Shown in pieces: positions 7,250 through 15,601 of a stretch of 20,366 nucleotides of DNA (position 1 is the stretch's first letter; each line of letters begins with the position of its first letter). The DNA is from JASJBU01 sp965372385 (GTDB lineage: Bacteria; Pseudomonadota; Gammaproteobacteria; Chromatiales; Chromatiaceae). A program made the translations under genes and the position numbers. A model generated the notes under the pieces. That model made no database searches, was not told the origin of the DNA, and worked only from the letters and a program-made list of their open reading frames with translations. The DNA is taken from assembly GCA_965372385.1 (NCBI GenBank), contig CBDVCD010000029.1:1-20366 (forward strand), given 5' to 3'.

Positions 7250-10200
7250 TCAAACCAACACCATCTCGATCCCGCCCTGTTGTACCCTTTCGATAAACCG
7301 TTCCTGCCACTGCTCACCCTGCAGGCGGCGGACGGTCTCCACCACCAGATACTCAGGCTTCAGGTGGGTGTCGTCGGTGTAGCGGCTGAGGCCCTGCTGG
7401 CAGGCCGGGCAGGAGGTGAGTAGTTTGATCTCGGGACGCTTGCCCGCGTGACGGTTTGCCAGGGTGTCTATGCCCCGGCCAAGCTCCTCCGATTTGCGAA
7501 AGCGCAGTTGGTTGGCGATGTCAGGGCGGCTGGTGCCCAGAGTGCCAGCTTCGCCGCAGCAGCGATCGGACAGCACCACCGACTTGCCGGTCAGCTTGGA
7601 GGCGACCTGTAGTGGATTGTACTGTTTCATCGGCGTGTGACAGGGATCATGGTAGAGATATTCCGTGTCTTGAGTACCATCCAGAGCGACCCCCTTCTCC
7701 AGCATGTATTCATGGATGTCGAGCAAGCGACAGCCGGGAAAGATCTTGTCGAACTGGTATTGCAGCAACTGATCCATGCAGGTGCCGCAGGAGACCAGGA
7801 CGGTCTTGATATCCATGTAGTTGAGGGTGTTGGCGATGCGGTGGAAGAGCACCCGGTTCTCGGTGGTGATCTGGCGTCCGCGCGCACTCAGACCAGCGGC
7901 GGTCTGCGGATAGCCGCAACAGAGATAGCCGGGGGGCAGTACCGTTTCCGCCCCCAGTTCACAGAGCATCGCCAAGGAGGCCAGACCGATCTCACTGTAG
8001 AGCCGCTCCGAACCACAGCCGGGAAAATAGAAGACCGCATCGCTCTCTTCGCTGACCTTCCGCGGATAGCTCAGGATGGGTACAGATTTGCTATCCTCCA
8101 GCTCGAGTGCATCCCTTAGAGTAAACCTTGGCGGTTCCACCCGGATCGGTTTCTGCACCATCTCCAGCAACAGGGAGCTGGGGCTTGGTACGCCCGTGGT
8201 GGCCTTGGGCGGTTCAGTATTTGAGTGAAGCAGGCCCAGCTTGCCAACGGTCTGGTAGGCCAGGTTGAGTCCCTTGAAGCCCCATTCCGCCATGCCCTTG
8301 CGCAGCCAGCGGATGGTGCGGGGATGGGTGACATTGAGAAAGGTCATCGCGGCACTGGCGCCCAGGTTGCGCCGCTTCTTGCCGCGATCCACCAGAATCT
8401 TGCGCATCAGGGTGGTGACCTCGCCGAAATCGATATCCACGGGACAAGGACTCTGGCATTTGTGGCAGACGGTGCAGTGATCGGCCACGTCATTCATTTC
8501 ACTGAAGTGTTGCAGCGCCACCCCGCGCCGGGTCTGTTCCTCGTAGAGAAAGGCCTCGATGATCAGGCCGGTGGCGAGGATCTTATTGCGCGGTGAATAG
8601 AGCAGATTGGCGCGAGGCACATGGGTCATGCAGACCGGTTTGCACTTACCACAGCGCAGGCAGTGTTTGATCTCGTCGTTGAGGGTGCCGAGTTCGCTCT
8701 CCTCCAGGATGATCGCCTCCTGCTCCAGCAGCCGCAGGGAAGGGGTGTAGGCCTGCTCCAGATCGGAACCTGCCAGCAGTTTGCCCCGGTTGAAACAGCC
8801 CTGGGGGTCGACCTGTTCCTTGTAGCGGGCAAAGGCGTCGAGCTTGTCGCTCTCCAGGTACTGCAGCTTGGTCATGCCGATGCCGTGCTCGCCAGAGATG
8901 GCCCCGCCTAACGAAGAGGTCAATTCCATGATGCGGTCGACGATGCGTTCGGCCTGTTGCAGCATGGCATAGTTATCCGAGTGGACCGGGATATTCGTGT
9001 GTACATTGCCATCGCCGGCGTGCATGTGCAGGGCCACGAACAGGCGGGCGTCACGCAGGCGCTGGTGGATATCCCGCAGGGCGTGGCGCAGGGGACGCAA
9101 CTCCTGGCCCGGAAAGATCTCATCCAGGCGGGAGGCGATCTCACGTTTGTAGGAGATCAGCAGATCCCGTCTCAGCAGCAGGTCGAGCAGCCGATCTCCG
9201 TCACGGATCAGCTCCTGCTCGTTGCCACTCAGCAGTTGGTTATGCTCCGCCGCTGGGGCCTCGATCTGCTGCAGAATCAGCTCCCAGCGACCCTTGGCCT
9301 GCTGCACGGCCTGGCGGGCCAGGTCCACCTTGGCCTGCAAGATGGCGCGGTTCTCGTCACTGGCCTCGAATTCATCACCCAAGACCCGCAGGTGGCAGTC
9401 ACCGGCCAGGTAATCGACTACCTCCTGAGCAGTGCGAATCTTGTTGCTGGTCGATTCCTCGATGTTGATTCGCTCGATACCTCGGCTGTAGTCCGCCAGC
9501 CGGTCCAGTGGGATGACCACGTCCTCGTTGATCTTGAAGGCGTTGGTATGGGCGGAGATGGCGGCGGTACGGGCACGGTCGAGCCAGAAATTGCGTCTCG
9601 CCTCCGGACTACTGGCAATGAAACCCTCCCCTTCACGGGCGTTTGCCATGCGCACCACCTGGTCAGTCGCCTGCTCCAGGATGGTTGAATCGTCCGCGGC
9701 AAGATCGGCCAGCAGCACCATCTTCGGCCGTTCCTGCCGAGGTGCCTTGGTCGAGTATTTGACTGCCTTGAGGTAGCGCTCATCCAGGTGCTCCAGACCA
9801 GCGAGCAGGATATCCTGATGCGCGTCCAGGTAATCCTTGATCTCCACGATTGCGGGGACCGCCCTGCCGATATCGTTGCCGAAAAATTCCAGACAGAGGG
9901 TACGCACCTGGGACGGCATGCGGTGCAGAACAAAGCGGGCCGAGGTGATCAGGCCGTCGCAGCCCTCTTTCTGTATGCCTGGCAGGCCGCCAAGAAATTT
10001 GTCGGTGACGTCCTTGCCAAGACCATGTTTACGGAACATGGCGCCGGGGAGTTCCAGGATCTCAGGCTCGGCAGTCTGATTCTTGCGCTTCGCATCAAAG
10101 CGGGTGATGCGGAAGCGGACGGTTTCCTGCTCATGGATCTTCCCCAGGTTATGCTCCAGACGTTCCACCTCCAGCCACTGCCCTTCCGGGGTGACCATGC

Positions 10201-11107
10201 GCCAGTTGACCAGATTGTCCAGGGTGGTGCCCCAGGCCACGGCCTTTTTGCCACCCGCATTCATGGCGATATTGCCACCGATGGTGGAGGCGTCCTGGGA
10301 GGTGGGGTCCACCGCGAAGGCAAGTCCGTTGGCCTCAGCCAGTTCCGAAACCCGCTTGGTTACCACACCGGCACCGGTGGCGACAGTCGGCACCTTCCCT
10401 TCGAGTCCGGGGAGTTCGATGATGTCGACCTTACCCAGTTGATCCAACTTTTCGGTGTTGATTACCGCACAATGGGGATCCAGGGGTACGCCACTGCCGG
10501 TGTAGCCGGTGCCGCCGCCCCGGGGAATGAGGCTCAGACCCGATTCGATACAGCCAGACACGATGGCGGCGATCTCATCCTCACGATCGGGGGTGATGAC
10601 CACGAAGGGGATCTCCACCCGCCAGTCGGTGGCGTCGGTGGCGTGAGCGACGCGGGTGATGGCACTGAAATCCACGTTGTCCCGGCGGGTCAGGCCAGCC
10701 AGATTTCGCCGGGTGGTGTGGCGCAACCTTGTGTGTTGAGCAAAGCGCTGGGAAAAATCAGCCACCGCCTGGCGGGCTGCCGCGAGAAGCTCGATCGCCT
10801 TTGTATTGCCGTTGGTACGCTCTTCGAACTGATTGAGCCGGTGCTGAAGGGCGTCGATCAGGGACTGCCGGCGACCCTCGTTATCCAGCAGATCGTCCAG
10901 CAGATAGGGGTTGCGACTGATGACCCACATATCTCCCAGTACTTCGAACAGCATGCGGGCGGAGCGTCCGGTACGGCGGCTGCCACGCAGCTCCTCGATA
11001 AGTTCCCACATTGCCTTGCCCAGGAACCGGATCACGATCTCCCGGTCTGAAAATGAAGTGTAGTTGTAGGGTATCTCGCGGATGCGCTGTTTCGGCAGTT
11101 CGTTCAT
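7250..11107 (-). CDS. Giant DUF3683-FAD-iron-sulfur oxidoreductase (D-2-hydroxyacid dehydrogenase type)
   Basis: A 1285-residue multidomain flavoprotein. Residues about 9-95 match the DUF3683 type (IPYNYTSFSDREIVIRFLG). A GlcD/D-lactate dehydrogenase-like FAD domain follows (about 163-400, with PRGGGTGYTGSG at 195-206). The cap region holds HMHAGDGNVHTN (694-705) and GEHGIG (739-744), the usual metal and substrate site. Two 4Fe-4S ferredoxin motifs use Cys816/819/822/826 and Cys878/881/884/888. Two C-terminal CCG (GlpC/HdrB-type) domains contain FPGCG (1028-1032), CCGYP (1063), SCGTC (1106), DPCH (1154), CCGEAG (1193) and SCPAC (1232). It probably oxidises a D-2-hydroxyacid such as D-lactate, glycolate or D-2-hydroxyglutarate and passes electrons through its own clusters to a quinone or carrier. 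Substrate is unknown. It is monocistronic, and the ATG has no clear Shine-Dalgarno sequence. Confidence 0.93.
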   Translation of the reverse strand: MNELPKQRIREIPYNYTSFSDREIVIRFLGKAMWELIEELRGSRRTGRSARMLFEVLGDMWVISRNPYLLDDLLDNEGRRQSLIDALQHRLNQFEERTNGNTKAIELLAAARQAVADFSQRFAQHTRLRHTTRRNLAGLTRRDNVDFSAITRVAHATDATDWRVEIPFVVITPDREDEIAAIVSGCIESGLSLIPRGGGTGYTGSGVPLDPHCAVINTEKLDQLGKVDIIELPGLEGKVPTVATGAGVVTKRVSELAEANGLAFAVDPTSQDASTIGGNIAMNAGGKKAVAWGTTLDNLVNWRMVTPEGQWLEVERLEHNLGKIHEQETVRFRITRFDAKRKNQTAEPEILELPGAMFRKHGLGKDVTDKFLGGLPGIQKEGCDGLITSARFVLHRMPSQVRTLCLEFFGNDIGRAVPAIVEIKDYLDAHQDILLAGLEHLDERYLKAVKYSTKAPRQERPKMVLLADLAADDSTILEQATDQVVRMANAREGEGFIASSPEARRNFWLDRARTAAISAHTNAFKINEDVVIPLDRLADYSRGIERINIEESTSNKIRTAQEVVDYLAGDCHLRVLGDEFEASDENRAILQAKVDLARQAVQQAKGRWELILQQIEAPAAEHNQLLSGNEQELIRDGDRLLDLLLRRDLLISYKREIASRLDEIFPGQELRPLRHALRDIHQRLRDARLFVALHMHAGDGNVHTNIPVHSDNYAMLQQAERIVDRIMELTSSLGGAISGEHGIGMTKLQYLESDKLDAFARYKEQVDPQGCFNRGKLLAGSDLEQAYTPSLRLLEQEAIILEESELGTLNDEIKHCLRCGKCKPVCMTHVPRANLLYSPRNKILATGLIIEAFLYEEQTRRGVALQHFSEMNDVADHCTVCHKCQSPCPVDIDFGEVTTLMRKILVDRGKKRRNLGASAAMTFLNVTHPRTIRWLRKGMAEWGFKGLNLAYQTVGKLGLLHSNTEPPKATTGVPSPSSLLLEMVQKPIRVEPPRFTLRDALELEDSKSVPILSYPRKVSEESDAVFYFPGCGSERLYSEIGLASLAMLCELGAETVLPPGYLCCGYPQTAAGLSARGRQITTENRVLFHRIANTLNYMDIKTVLVSCGTCMDQLLQYQFDKIFPGCRLLDIHEYMLEKGVALDGTQDTEYLYHDPCHTPMKQYNPLQVASKLTGKSVVLSDRCCGEAGTLGTSRPDIANQLRFRKSEELGRGIDTLANRHAGKRPEIKLLTSCPACQQGLSRYTDDTHLKPEYLVVETVRRLQGEQWQERFIERVQQGGIEMVLV

Positions 11108-11285
11108 CAGAGGGAAGTAAGTCTTGGGATCGAGGATTCGGGTCTGGAAGCCGGCTATTGTAGCCTATTGGATGGATGACCAGCATTGACAATCAATCAT
11201 CTGGATCTTCTGGCGGGCTGCCTGGAAGACTCGGACGAGGGAGAGACTGATGTGCGGCCGGATATCTGGCTGGACTTTGCTGCTT

Positions 11286-11366
11286 AGGGCTGCGGAAAAA
11301 ATGATTTGTCCAAAGATTGCCCGAAGAGGGGCGTGAGATAGGACAAATCTTTTTTCCCCTGGCCCT
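11286..11366. repeat. Long imperfect palindrome with A/T tracts
   Basis: The arms at 11286-11311 and 11341-11366 pair through GATTTGTCC/GGACAAATC, an A6/T6 tract and outer AGGGC/GCCCT, with a few unpaired bases. GCCC and GGGC inside the loop can form a further hairpin. The A and T tracts give it terminator character on either strand, although no gene visible here ends at it. Confidence 0.6.
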
Positions 11367-11406
11367 TAGTTGAGGGTGTTGTGAAAAGTCCTTCCCTGGA
11401 CTGCAC

Positions 11407-11435
11407 TGGGTGTCGCCTTTTGCGACACCCCCAGT
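11407..11435. repeat. GC-rich hairpin
   Basis: GGGTGTCGC and GCGACACCC pair perfectly around a CTTTT loop, and ACT/AGT extend the stem after a two-base bulge. It lies just after the stop of a 48-codon minus-strand frame (11436-11582), so on that strand it would sit where a terminator would, but without a following T-tract. Confidence 0.6.
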
Positions 11436-11582
11436 TCAGGGGAAGTCGGGTCCGACCTCATTCTCGGGTAGTATGCGATCGATGCCGCAGGCGATATGGA
11501 AGTTGCCTTCATCGGCAGGATAGCTGCGTAACACGCTGACGCAGCGGGTGTAATGCTGAAAACATCCGGATAAATGTGACAT
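11436..11582 (-). CDS. Possible small ORF (48 aa), doubtful
   Basis: An ATG frame of 48 codons ends in RSYPADEGNFHIACGIDRILPENEVGPDFP, whose composition is more protein-like than the competing frames, and a GC hairpin follows its stop. Against it: no Shine-Dalgarno sequence precedes the ATG, and a longer open frame overlaps on the same strand. It may be the decayed end of a lost gene. No function can be proposed. Confidence 0.15.
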   Translation of the reverse strand: MSHLSGCFQHYTRCVSVLRSYPADEGNFHIACGIDRILPENEVGPDFP

Positions 11583-11666
11583 TTTCGAGAGTTGAACGAA
11601 TTCAGTTGTTTAATTCTTATCACCTTTAGCCAGTAAGTACGCTGACTGATCATTAGAGAGGGCGAT

Positions 11667-12140
11667 ATGGGACCCGTTATAGTAAAAATATTCCTTCTGA
11701 CCTTGGCCCTTCCCAGTCTGGCGAGTGGTGGAGAGGTCTACCGGATGGTAGATGAATCGGGACAGGTGATATTGACCGATACGCCCCCTTCCAATGCCAT
11801 CGATGTGGAGAGAATTCCCTTACCCCCGGGGCCGTCTGCTGCAGCGGTACGTGAGGCAGAGGCGCGGGAAGAGGCAATTCGCCGGGAATTGGAGAACATT
11901 AAAACCCAGCGAGAAAAGAAACGGAGGGATCGTGCATCCCGTTTGAGTCAGGCGGAGAAGGAGTTGGCTGAGGCAGAGGCCAGACTCATATCCAGCAAGG
12001 AGTTTAAGGAGGGCGACAGGCAAACCTTTGTAGGTGGGAGATCTCGGATACGGCCTGAGTATTTCCAGCGTGTCAAAGAGGCCGAAGAGGCTGTCGAGAC
12101 GGCGAGGAAAAGGCTTGTAAGGATACGTAACGAGCGCTGA
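11667..12140 (+). CDS. DUF4124 domain-containing exported protein
   Basis: A 157-residue protein with an N-terminal signal peptide (about 1-20, VKIFLLTLALPSLASG), so it is probably periplasmic. The DUF4124 segment follows directly (EVYRMVDESGQVILTDTPP, about 23-41). A charged Ala/Glu/Arg-rich region from about 57 to 112 looks like a coiled coil. A second charged helix is at the C-terminus. The molecular role of DUF4124 proteins is not established; they are common in gammaproteobacteria. AGAGAGGG (11655-11662) precedes the ATG. The TGA stop overlaps the cca ATG by one base (TGATG), so the two are translationally coupled. Confidence 0.88.
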   Translation: MGPVIVKIFLLTLALPSLASGGEVYRMVDESGQVILTDTPPSNAIDVERIPLPPGPSAAAVREAEAREEAIRRELENIKTQREKKRRDRASRLSQAEKELAEAEARLISSKEFKEGDRQTFVGGRSRIRPEYFQRVKEAEEAVETARKRLVRIRNER

Positions 12141-13351
12141 TGCGGATCTTTCTCGTGGGAGGGGCGGTGCGGGACAGGCTTTTGGGCCTGCCTGTCAGGG
12201 AGCGGGATTTTGTCGTGGTTGGGGCCACGGCGGAGCAGATGTTGGAGCAGGGTTTTCAACTGGTGGGAAGGGATTTCCCCGTGTTCCTGCATCCCCAAAC
12301 CCATGAGGAGTATGCATTGGCCCGCAGCCGGAGGATTCCCGGAAAAGGAGATGGGAGACCCCACGCAGATCCCACAATCACCCTGGAAGAGGATCTGGCC
12401 AGACGGGATCTCACCATCAATGCCCTGGCGGAGAGCGAGGATGGCTTGCTGATCGACCCCTTCGGAGGCCGGCAGGATCTGCAGGCAAGGCTGCTCAGGC
12501 ATATCTCACCGGCATTTACCGAAGACCCAGTGCGGGTTTTACGGCTGGCCAGATTCATGGCTCGTTACCAGGGGTTGGGGTTTCGTGTGGCGCCAGAGAC
12601 CCTTGCCCTGATGCGGCGGATGGCGGAATCGGGGGCCTTGGATGCCTTGGTTCCCGAGCGGGTCTGGCAGGAGCTGACAGGCGCACTTGCCTGTGAAGAT
12701 CCGCGCCCCTTTTTCGATACCCTGAGGCGCGGTGACGCCCTCTCCCGGGTCTTCCCTGAGATCGACCGGCTCTGGGGCGTACCGCAACCGATACAATGGC
12801 ATCCGGAGATCGACTGCGGCATCCATAGCATGCTGGTGCTGAGGATGGCATGCAGGCTCTCACCCTTGTTGGAGGTGCGTTTTGCCGCACTGACGCATGA
12901 TCTGGGTAAGGGGGCCACCCCTGAAGAGATGCTGCCCAGCCATCATGGACATGAGGGCTGGGGCGCACAACTGGTCAGCAGGCTCTGTGAACGCCTGCGG
13001 GCGCCCAAGCGTTTTCGGCTGCTGGCCGAACGCTGCGCCAACTACCATGCACTTTGTCATCGGTTGGATGAACTGAACCCCAGGACGATTATCAAGTTGC
13101 TGGAACGCCTGGATGCCTTTCGCCAGCCGGCGGCCTTTGCCAACTATCTTCTGGTGTGTGAGGCGGACTATCGTGGGCGAGAGGGCTGCGAAAACCGGCC
13201 CTATCCCCAGGCGCGGGAGTTTCAGCGGCTGTTCGATACAGCGCGTCAAGTGGATACGCGCACCCTGCGAGATTTACCTGATGGGAGAGCGATAGGCAAG
13301 GCGTTACATGATTTAAGGCTTGCCGCCATCAAGGCGGTGAGAGATCAATAG
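12140..13351 (+). CDS. cca: Multifunctional CCA tRNA nucleotidyltransferase
   Basis: Adds or repairs the 3' CCA of tRNAs without a template. It is 403 residues, close to the E. coli protein. The class II nucleotidyltransferase head has FLVGGAVRDRLLG (4-16), the metal site ERD with Glu21 and Asp23, then RRDLTINA (88-95) and the EDPVRVLRLARF region (128-139). The gammaproteobacterial C-terminal HD phosphohydrolase domain is present (IDCGIHS with His229, and LTHDLGKG with His253-Asp254). Two points differ from E. coli: the first carboxylate is Glu rather than Asp, and the conserved GYxGF loop before TLEEDL is replaced by a shorter GKGDGRPHADPT stretch. The reading frame is otherwise intact. Confidence 0.96.
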   Translation: MRIFLVGGAVRDRLLGLPVRERDFVVVGATAEQMLEQGFQLVGRDFPVFLHPQTHEEYALARSRRIPGKGDGRPHADPTITLEEDLARRDLTINALAESEDGLLIDPFGGRQDLQARLLRHISPAFTEDPVRVLRLARFMARYQGLGFRVAPETLALMRRMAESGALDALVPERVWQELTGALACEDPRPFFDTLRRGDALSRVFPEIDRLWGVPQPIQWHPEIDCGIHSMLVLRMACRLSPLLEVRFAALTHDLGKGATPEEMLPSHHGHEGWGAQLVSRLCERLRAPKRFRLLAERCANYHALCHRLDELNPRTIIKLLERLDAFRQPAAFANYLLVCEADYRGREGCENRPYPQAREFQRLFDTARQVDTRTLRDLPDGRAIGKALHDLRLAAIKAVRDQ

Positions 13352-13363
13352 TTGAAATTTTGC

Positions 13364-13488
13364 AACTATTCAGCCTCTGTAGGAGCTGCCCATGGCTGCG
13401 ATTAGCGACGATAGTCGCTTTGTGTGAAGAGGCCGAAAAGGCTATCGCCTTTGGTCGCAGCCATGGGCAGCTCCTACGACGCATTTTC
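13364..13488 (+). repeat. GTAGGAGCTGCCCATGG repeat, copy 1
   Basis: Perfect 23-base inverted arms (13379-13401 and 13455-13477) enclose two inner hairpins, GCGAC-GATA-GTCGC and AAAGGC-TATC-GCCTTT. About fifteen bases on the left and ten on the right of the arms are also shared with the second copy at 19888-20014. The repeat fills the gap between the convergent cca and TraB-family genes. Confidence 0.85.
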
Positions 13489-13509
13489 CGGGTTAAATCC
13501 GACAGCCTC

Positions 13510-14706
13510 CTAGCTGGCCAGTCGGTGAAAGATGCGGAAGCCGGCGAGATAGGTGCCTGCCGCGGAACCCAGGGTACTGAGAAAGAAGATCAGCAGGGTG
13601 CGGGAGACCCGGTTATGCCACCAGCCCTTGAAGGATGTGGTATCGCTGCGCAGGGCGCCGAAATCGGCAACCGTCGGCTTGCGCAGGTAGAGCTCGGCGG
13701 CCGCTGTCACCATGCCCGCCCCGATGGTCGGATTGAGCGAGGTGAGCGGGGCGGCGAGGAAGGCGGTCAGCACAGTCAATGGGTGTGCGGCGGCAATCAG
13801 GGCCCCCAGGGCGGAAAGGCTGCCATTGATCAACACCCAGTCGGCTATCATCTGCCATCCCAACTCCGGGCTGCGGATGAATCCAATAGTAAAGCCGGCG
13901 AACACCAGCGCCACGATCACCCAGGGAATCAGTTTTGGCCATCGCCTGGGTACCGGTAGCCGGTCCAGCGCCTGAATGATGGTCTTTGGGGGTTCCTGTT
14001 GCTCTTCAAGATAGCGGGCGATACCCCGCATATGTCCCGCACCCACGACGGCAAGGAGATTTTCGTGACCCTTGCCTTCGATCTCCTCCCGCATACGTGC
14101 TGCCATATAACGATCTCGTTCGTCTATCAACGGCAGGTAGAGGTCCTGGCGATTTTCAGCGAACTCGGCAAAGGTGGTTTCCAGGATGTCTCCCTCCTTG
14201 AGTTGTTCGATCTCACTTTCGGACACTTCTTCCTTGGAGAGGATGCCGGCCAGCAGACCGGTAAAAAGCCCCAAGCGTTTCCACCAGGGCAGATTCGCGG
14301 CAACCCGTTTGAGGGTGATACTGATCTCCCGGTCTATCAACAGCAGAGGAAGGTGTGATTCGCGGGCAATGCGGATCGCTTCACGTTGTTCCGCGCCTGG
14401 CTCTATACCAAACTGATCCGCCAGTCGCTGTTGATAGGCGCCAAGGGCAAGGCTTGCCATCACCAGGGTAACCCGCTTATCGCGAATAACCTTGAAAAGA
14501 TCCATCTTGGCCAGCGCGTCAGGATTGAGCAGGGCATTGTAACGGCTGGGACAGAGTTCCACCGCGACTGCGTCATAGTTGTTTGATTTCAGCAGTTCGG
14601 CGACTTTTTCCGCGCTGGCCCGGGAGACATGGGCGGTGCCCAAAAGGGTGACTTTACTGTCGCCCAAAGTGATTTCTTGTTGAGGTTCCTGTTCACCGCT
14701 CCGCAT
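13510..14706 (-). CDS. TraB/PrgY-family membrane protein
   Basis: A 398-residue protein of the family named after the enterococcal pheromone-shutdown protein TraB/PrgY. The soluble N-terminal part carries GTAHVS (23-28), AVAVELCPSRY, DERDRYMA (195-202) and VGAGHM (221-226). These His and Glu residues resemble those of TIKI/GumN-type metal-dependent proteases. The C-terminal part from about residue 258 has four or so hydrophobic segments that should cross the membrane. The bacterial function is unknown; a membrane-anchored peptidase is a reasonable guess. It is transcribed convergently with cca and divergently from cysC. The Shine-Dalgarno signal before its ATG is weak. Confidence 0.88.
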   Translation of the reverse strand: MRSGEQEPQQEITLGDSKVTLLGTAHVSRASAEKVAELLKSNNYDAVAVELCPSRYNALLNPDALAKMDLFKVIRDKRVTLVMASLALGAYQQRLADQFGIEPGAEQREAIRIARESHLPLLLIDREISITLKRVAANLPWWKRLGLFTGLLAGILSKEEVSESEIEQLKEGDILETTFAEFAENRQDLYLPLIDERDRYMAARMREEIEGKGHENLLAVVGAGHMRGIARYLEEQQEPPKTIIQALDRLPVPRRWPKLIPWVIVALVFAGFTIGFIRSPELGWQMIADWVLINGSLSALGALIAAAHPLTVLTAFLAAPLTSLNPTIGAGMVTAAAELYLRKPTVADFGALRSDTTSFKGWWHNRVSRTLLIFFLSTLGSAAGTYLAGFRIFHRLAS

Positions 14707-14961
14707 ATCGATTTGCCAACCACAGCTAAAAATGCGGACATTCTAACAGTGAATGGAAAACGATGGGCGGATTTCAGTGTCATTCGGAGCAGCCGTGGGA
14801 TGAAAAAGTTACCGATAATCCGGTAGGAGAACATGGGGAAATCTGTTGATTTGTACAAAAAGCAGGGACTGTTTGTTTACTTCGACTTACCATTGGCCAA
14901 TTTCTCTGTTAATTTATTTCTACGCTTACTCCATCAGCCTCTTATTTCCGCGGAACTTTTC

Positions 14962-15570
14962 ATGGATAACAATATCGTTTGGCACCACGCCACCGTCACT
15001 CGCGATCGCAGGGAAAAACTCAACCAGCACCGATCGAAGCTGCTCTGGTTCACCGGTCTGTCCGGGTCGGGCAAGTCCACCCTGGCCCATGCGCTGGAGG
15101 AAGAGCTGCATCAACGGGGTTGCCGAACCTACGTGTTCGATGGTGACAATGTACGGCATGGTCTGTGTCGCGATCTGGGGTTCAGTGTCGAAGACCGCTC
15201 GGAAAATATCCGTCGGATTGGTGAAATGGCCAAATTGTTTGTCGATGCCGGGGTGATTGCCCTGACGGCCTTCATCTCGCCCATCCGAGAGGACCGGGAG
15301 CGCGCCCGTGGCCTGTTTCCCCATGGTGATTTTCTTGAGGTCTATGTGAAGTGCACGCTGGAAAAATGCGAGCAGCGCGATGTGAAGGGGCTCTACAAGC
15401 GTGCAAGGGATGGAGAGATTCCTGAGTTCACTGGCATCTCCGCACCCTACGAGCCTCCAGTCAAACCAGAGATCGTGGTCGATACCGAGTACGACACGAT
15501 TGAAGGCTGTGTGGATCAGATGATTCGAGGCCTGGAGGAGCGAGGCGTTATTCCCAATCGGGTTGTTTAG
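14962..15570 (+). CDS. cysC: Adenylyl-sulfate (APS) kinase
   Basis: Phosphorylates adenosine 5'-phosphosulfate to PAPS in sulfate activation. From the ATG at 14962 it is 202 residues, the family norm. The P-loop GLSGSGKST is at 32-40, FDGDNVRHGL at 59-68, RSENIRRIGE at 79-88, and AFISPIREDRERAR contains the phospho-enzyme serine (Ser106). A weak GGAA lies seven bases upstream. The frame is also open from an ATG at 14833 with AGGAG at 14825-14829, which would add 43 residues (see findings). No cysD, cysN or cysH is nearby. The next two genes follow closely on the same strand. Confidence 0.95.
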   Translation: MDNNIVWHHATVTRDRREKLNQHRSKLLWFTGLSGSGKSTLAHALEEELHQRGCRTYVFDGDNVRHGLCRDLGFSVEDRSENIRRIGEMAKLFVDAGVIALTAFISPIREDRERARGLFPHGDFLEVYVKCTLEKCEQRDVKGLYKRARDGEIPEFTGISAPYEPPVKPEIVVDTEYDTIEGCVDQMIRGLEERGVIPNRVV

Positions 15571-15601
15571 GGAATTTATCGAACGTACTGGGAGTGAGGA
15601 T

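Larger units (their letters stand above)
11108..11666. other. 559-bp intergenic region, palindromes but no convincing gene
   Basis: The gap lies between two divergent genes, so it must hold both promoters. I see a long imperfect palindrome (11286-11366), a strong GC hairpin (11407-11435), and several short open frames, none with a ribosome site. The 70 bases before the DUF4124 gene are AT-rich and probably contain its promoter, but no clean -35/-10 pair stands out. Confidence 0.5.

Noticed and set aside
9788..11050. 420-codon plus-strand open frame opposite the large oxidoreductase gene
   Set aside because: It is the antisense shadow of a GC-rich gene with clear domain motifs on the minus strand; its translation is low-complexity Gly/Asp/His-rich with no family features.
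11186..11287. 33-residue plus-strand frame from a TTG
   Set aside because: No ATG or GTG, no Shine-Dalgarno sequence and very short. Kept only as a possible remnant in the findings.
11366..11653. 95-codon minus-strand open frame in the intergenic gap
   Set aside because: It runs through the GC hairpin and has no ribosome site. Its sequence looks like translated repeat DNA, and another frame in the same place (11436-11582) is more protein-like.
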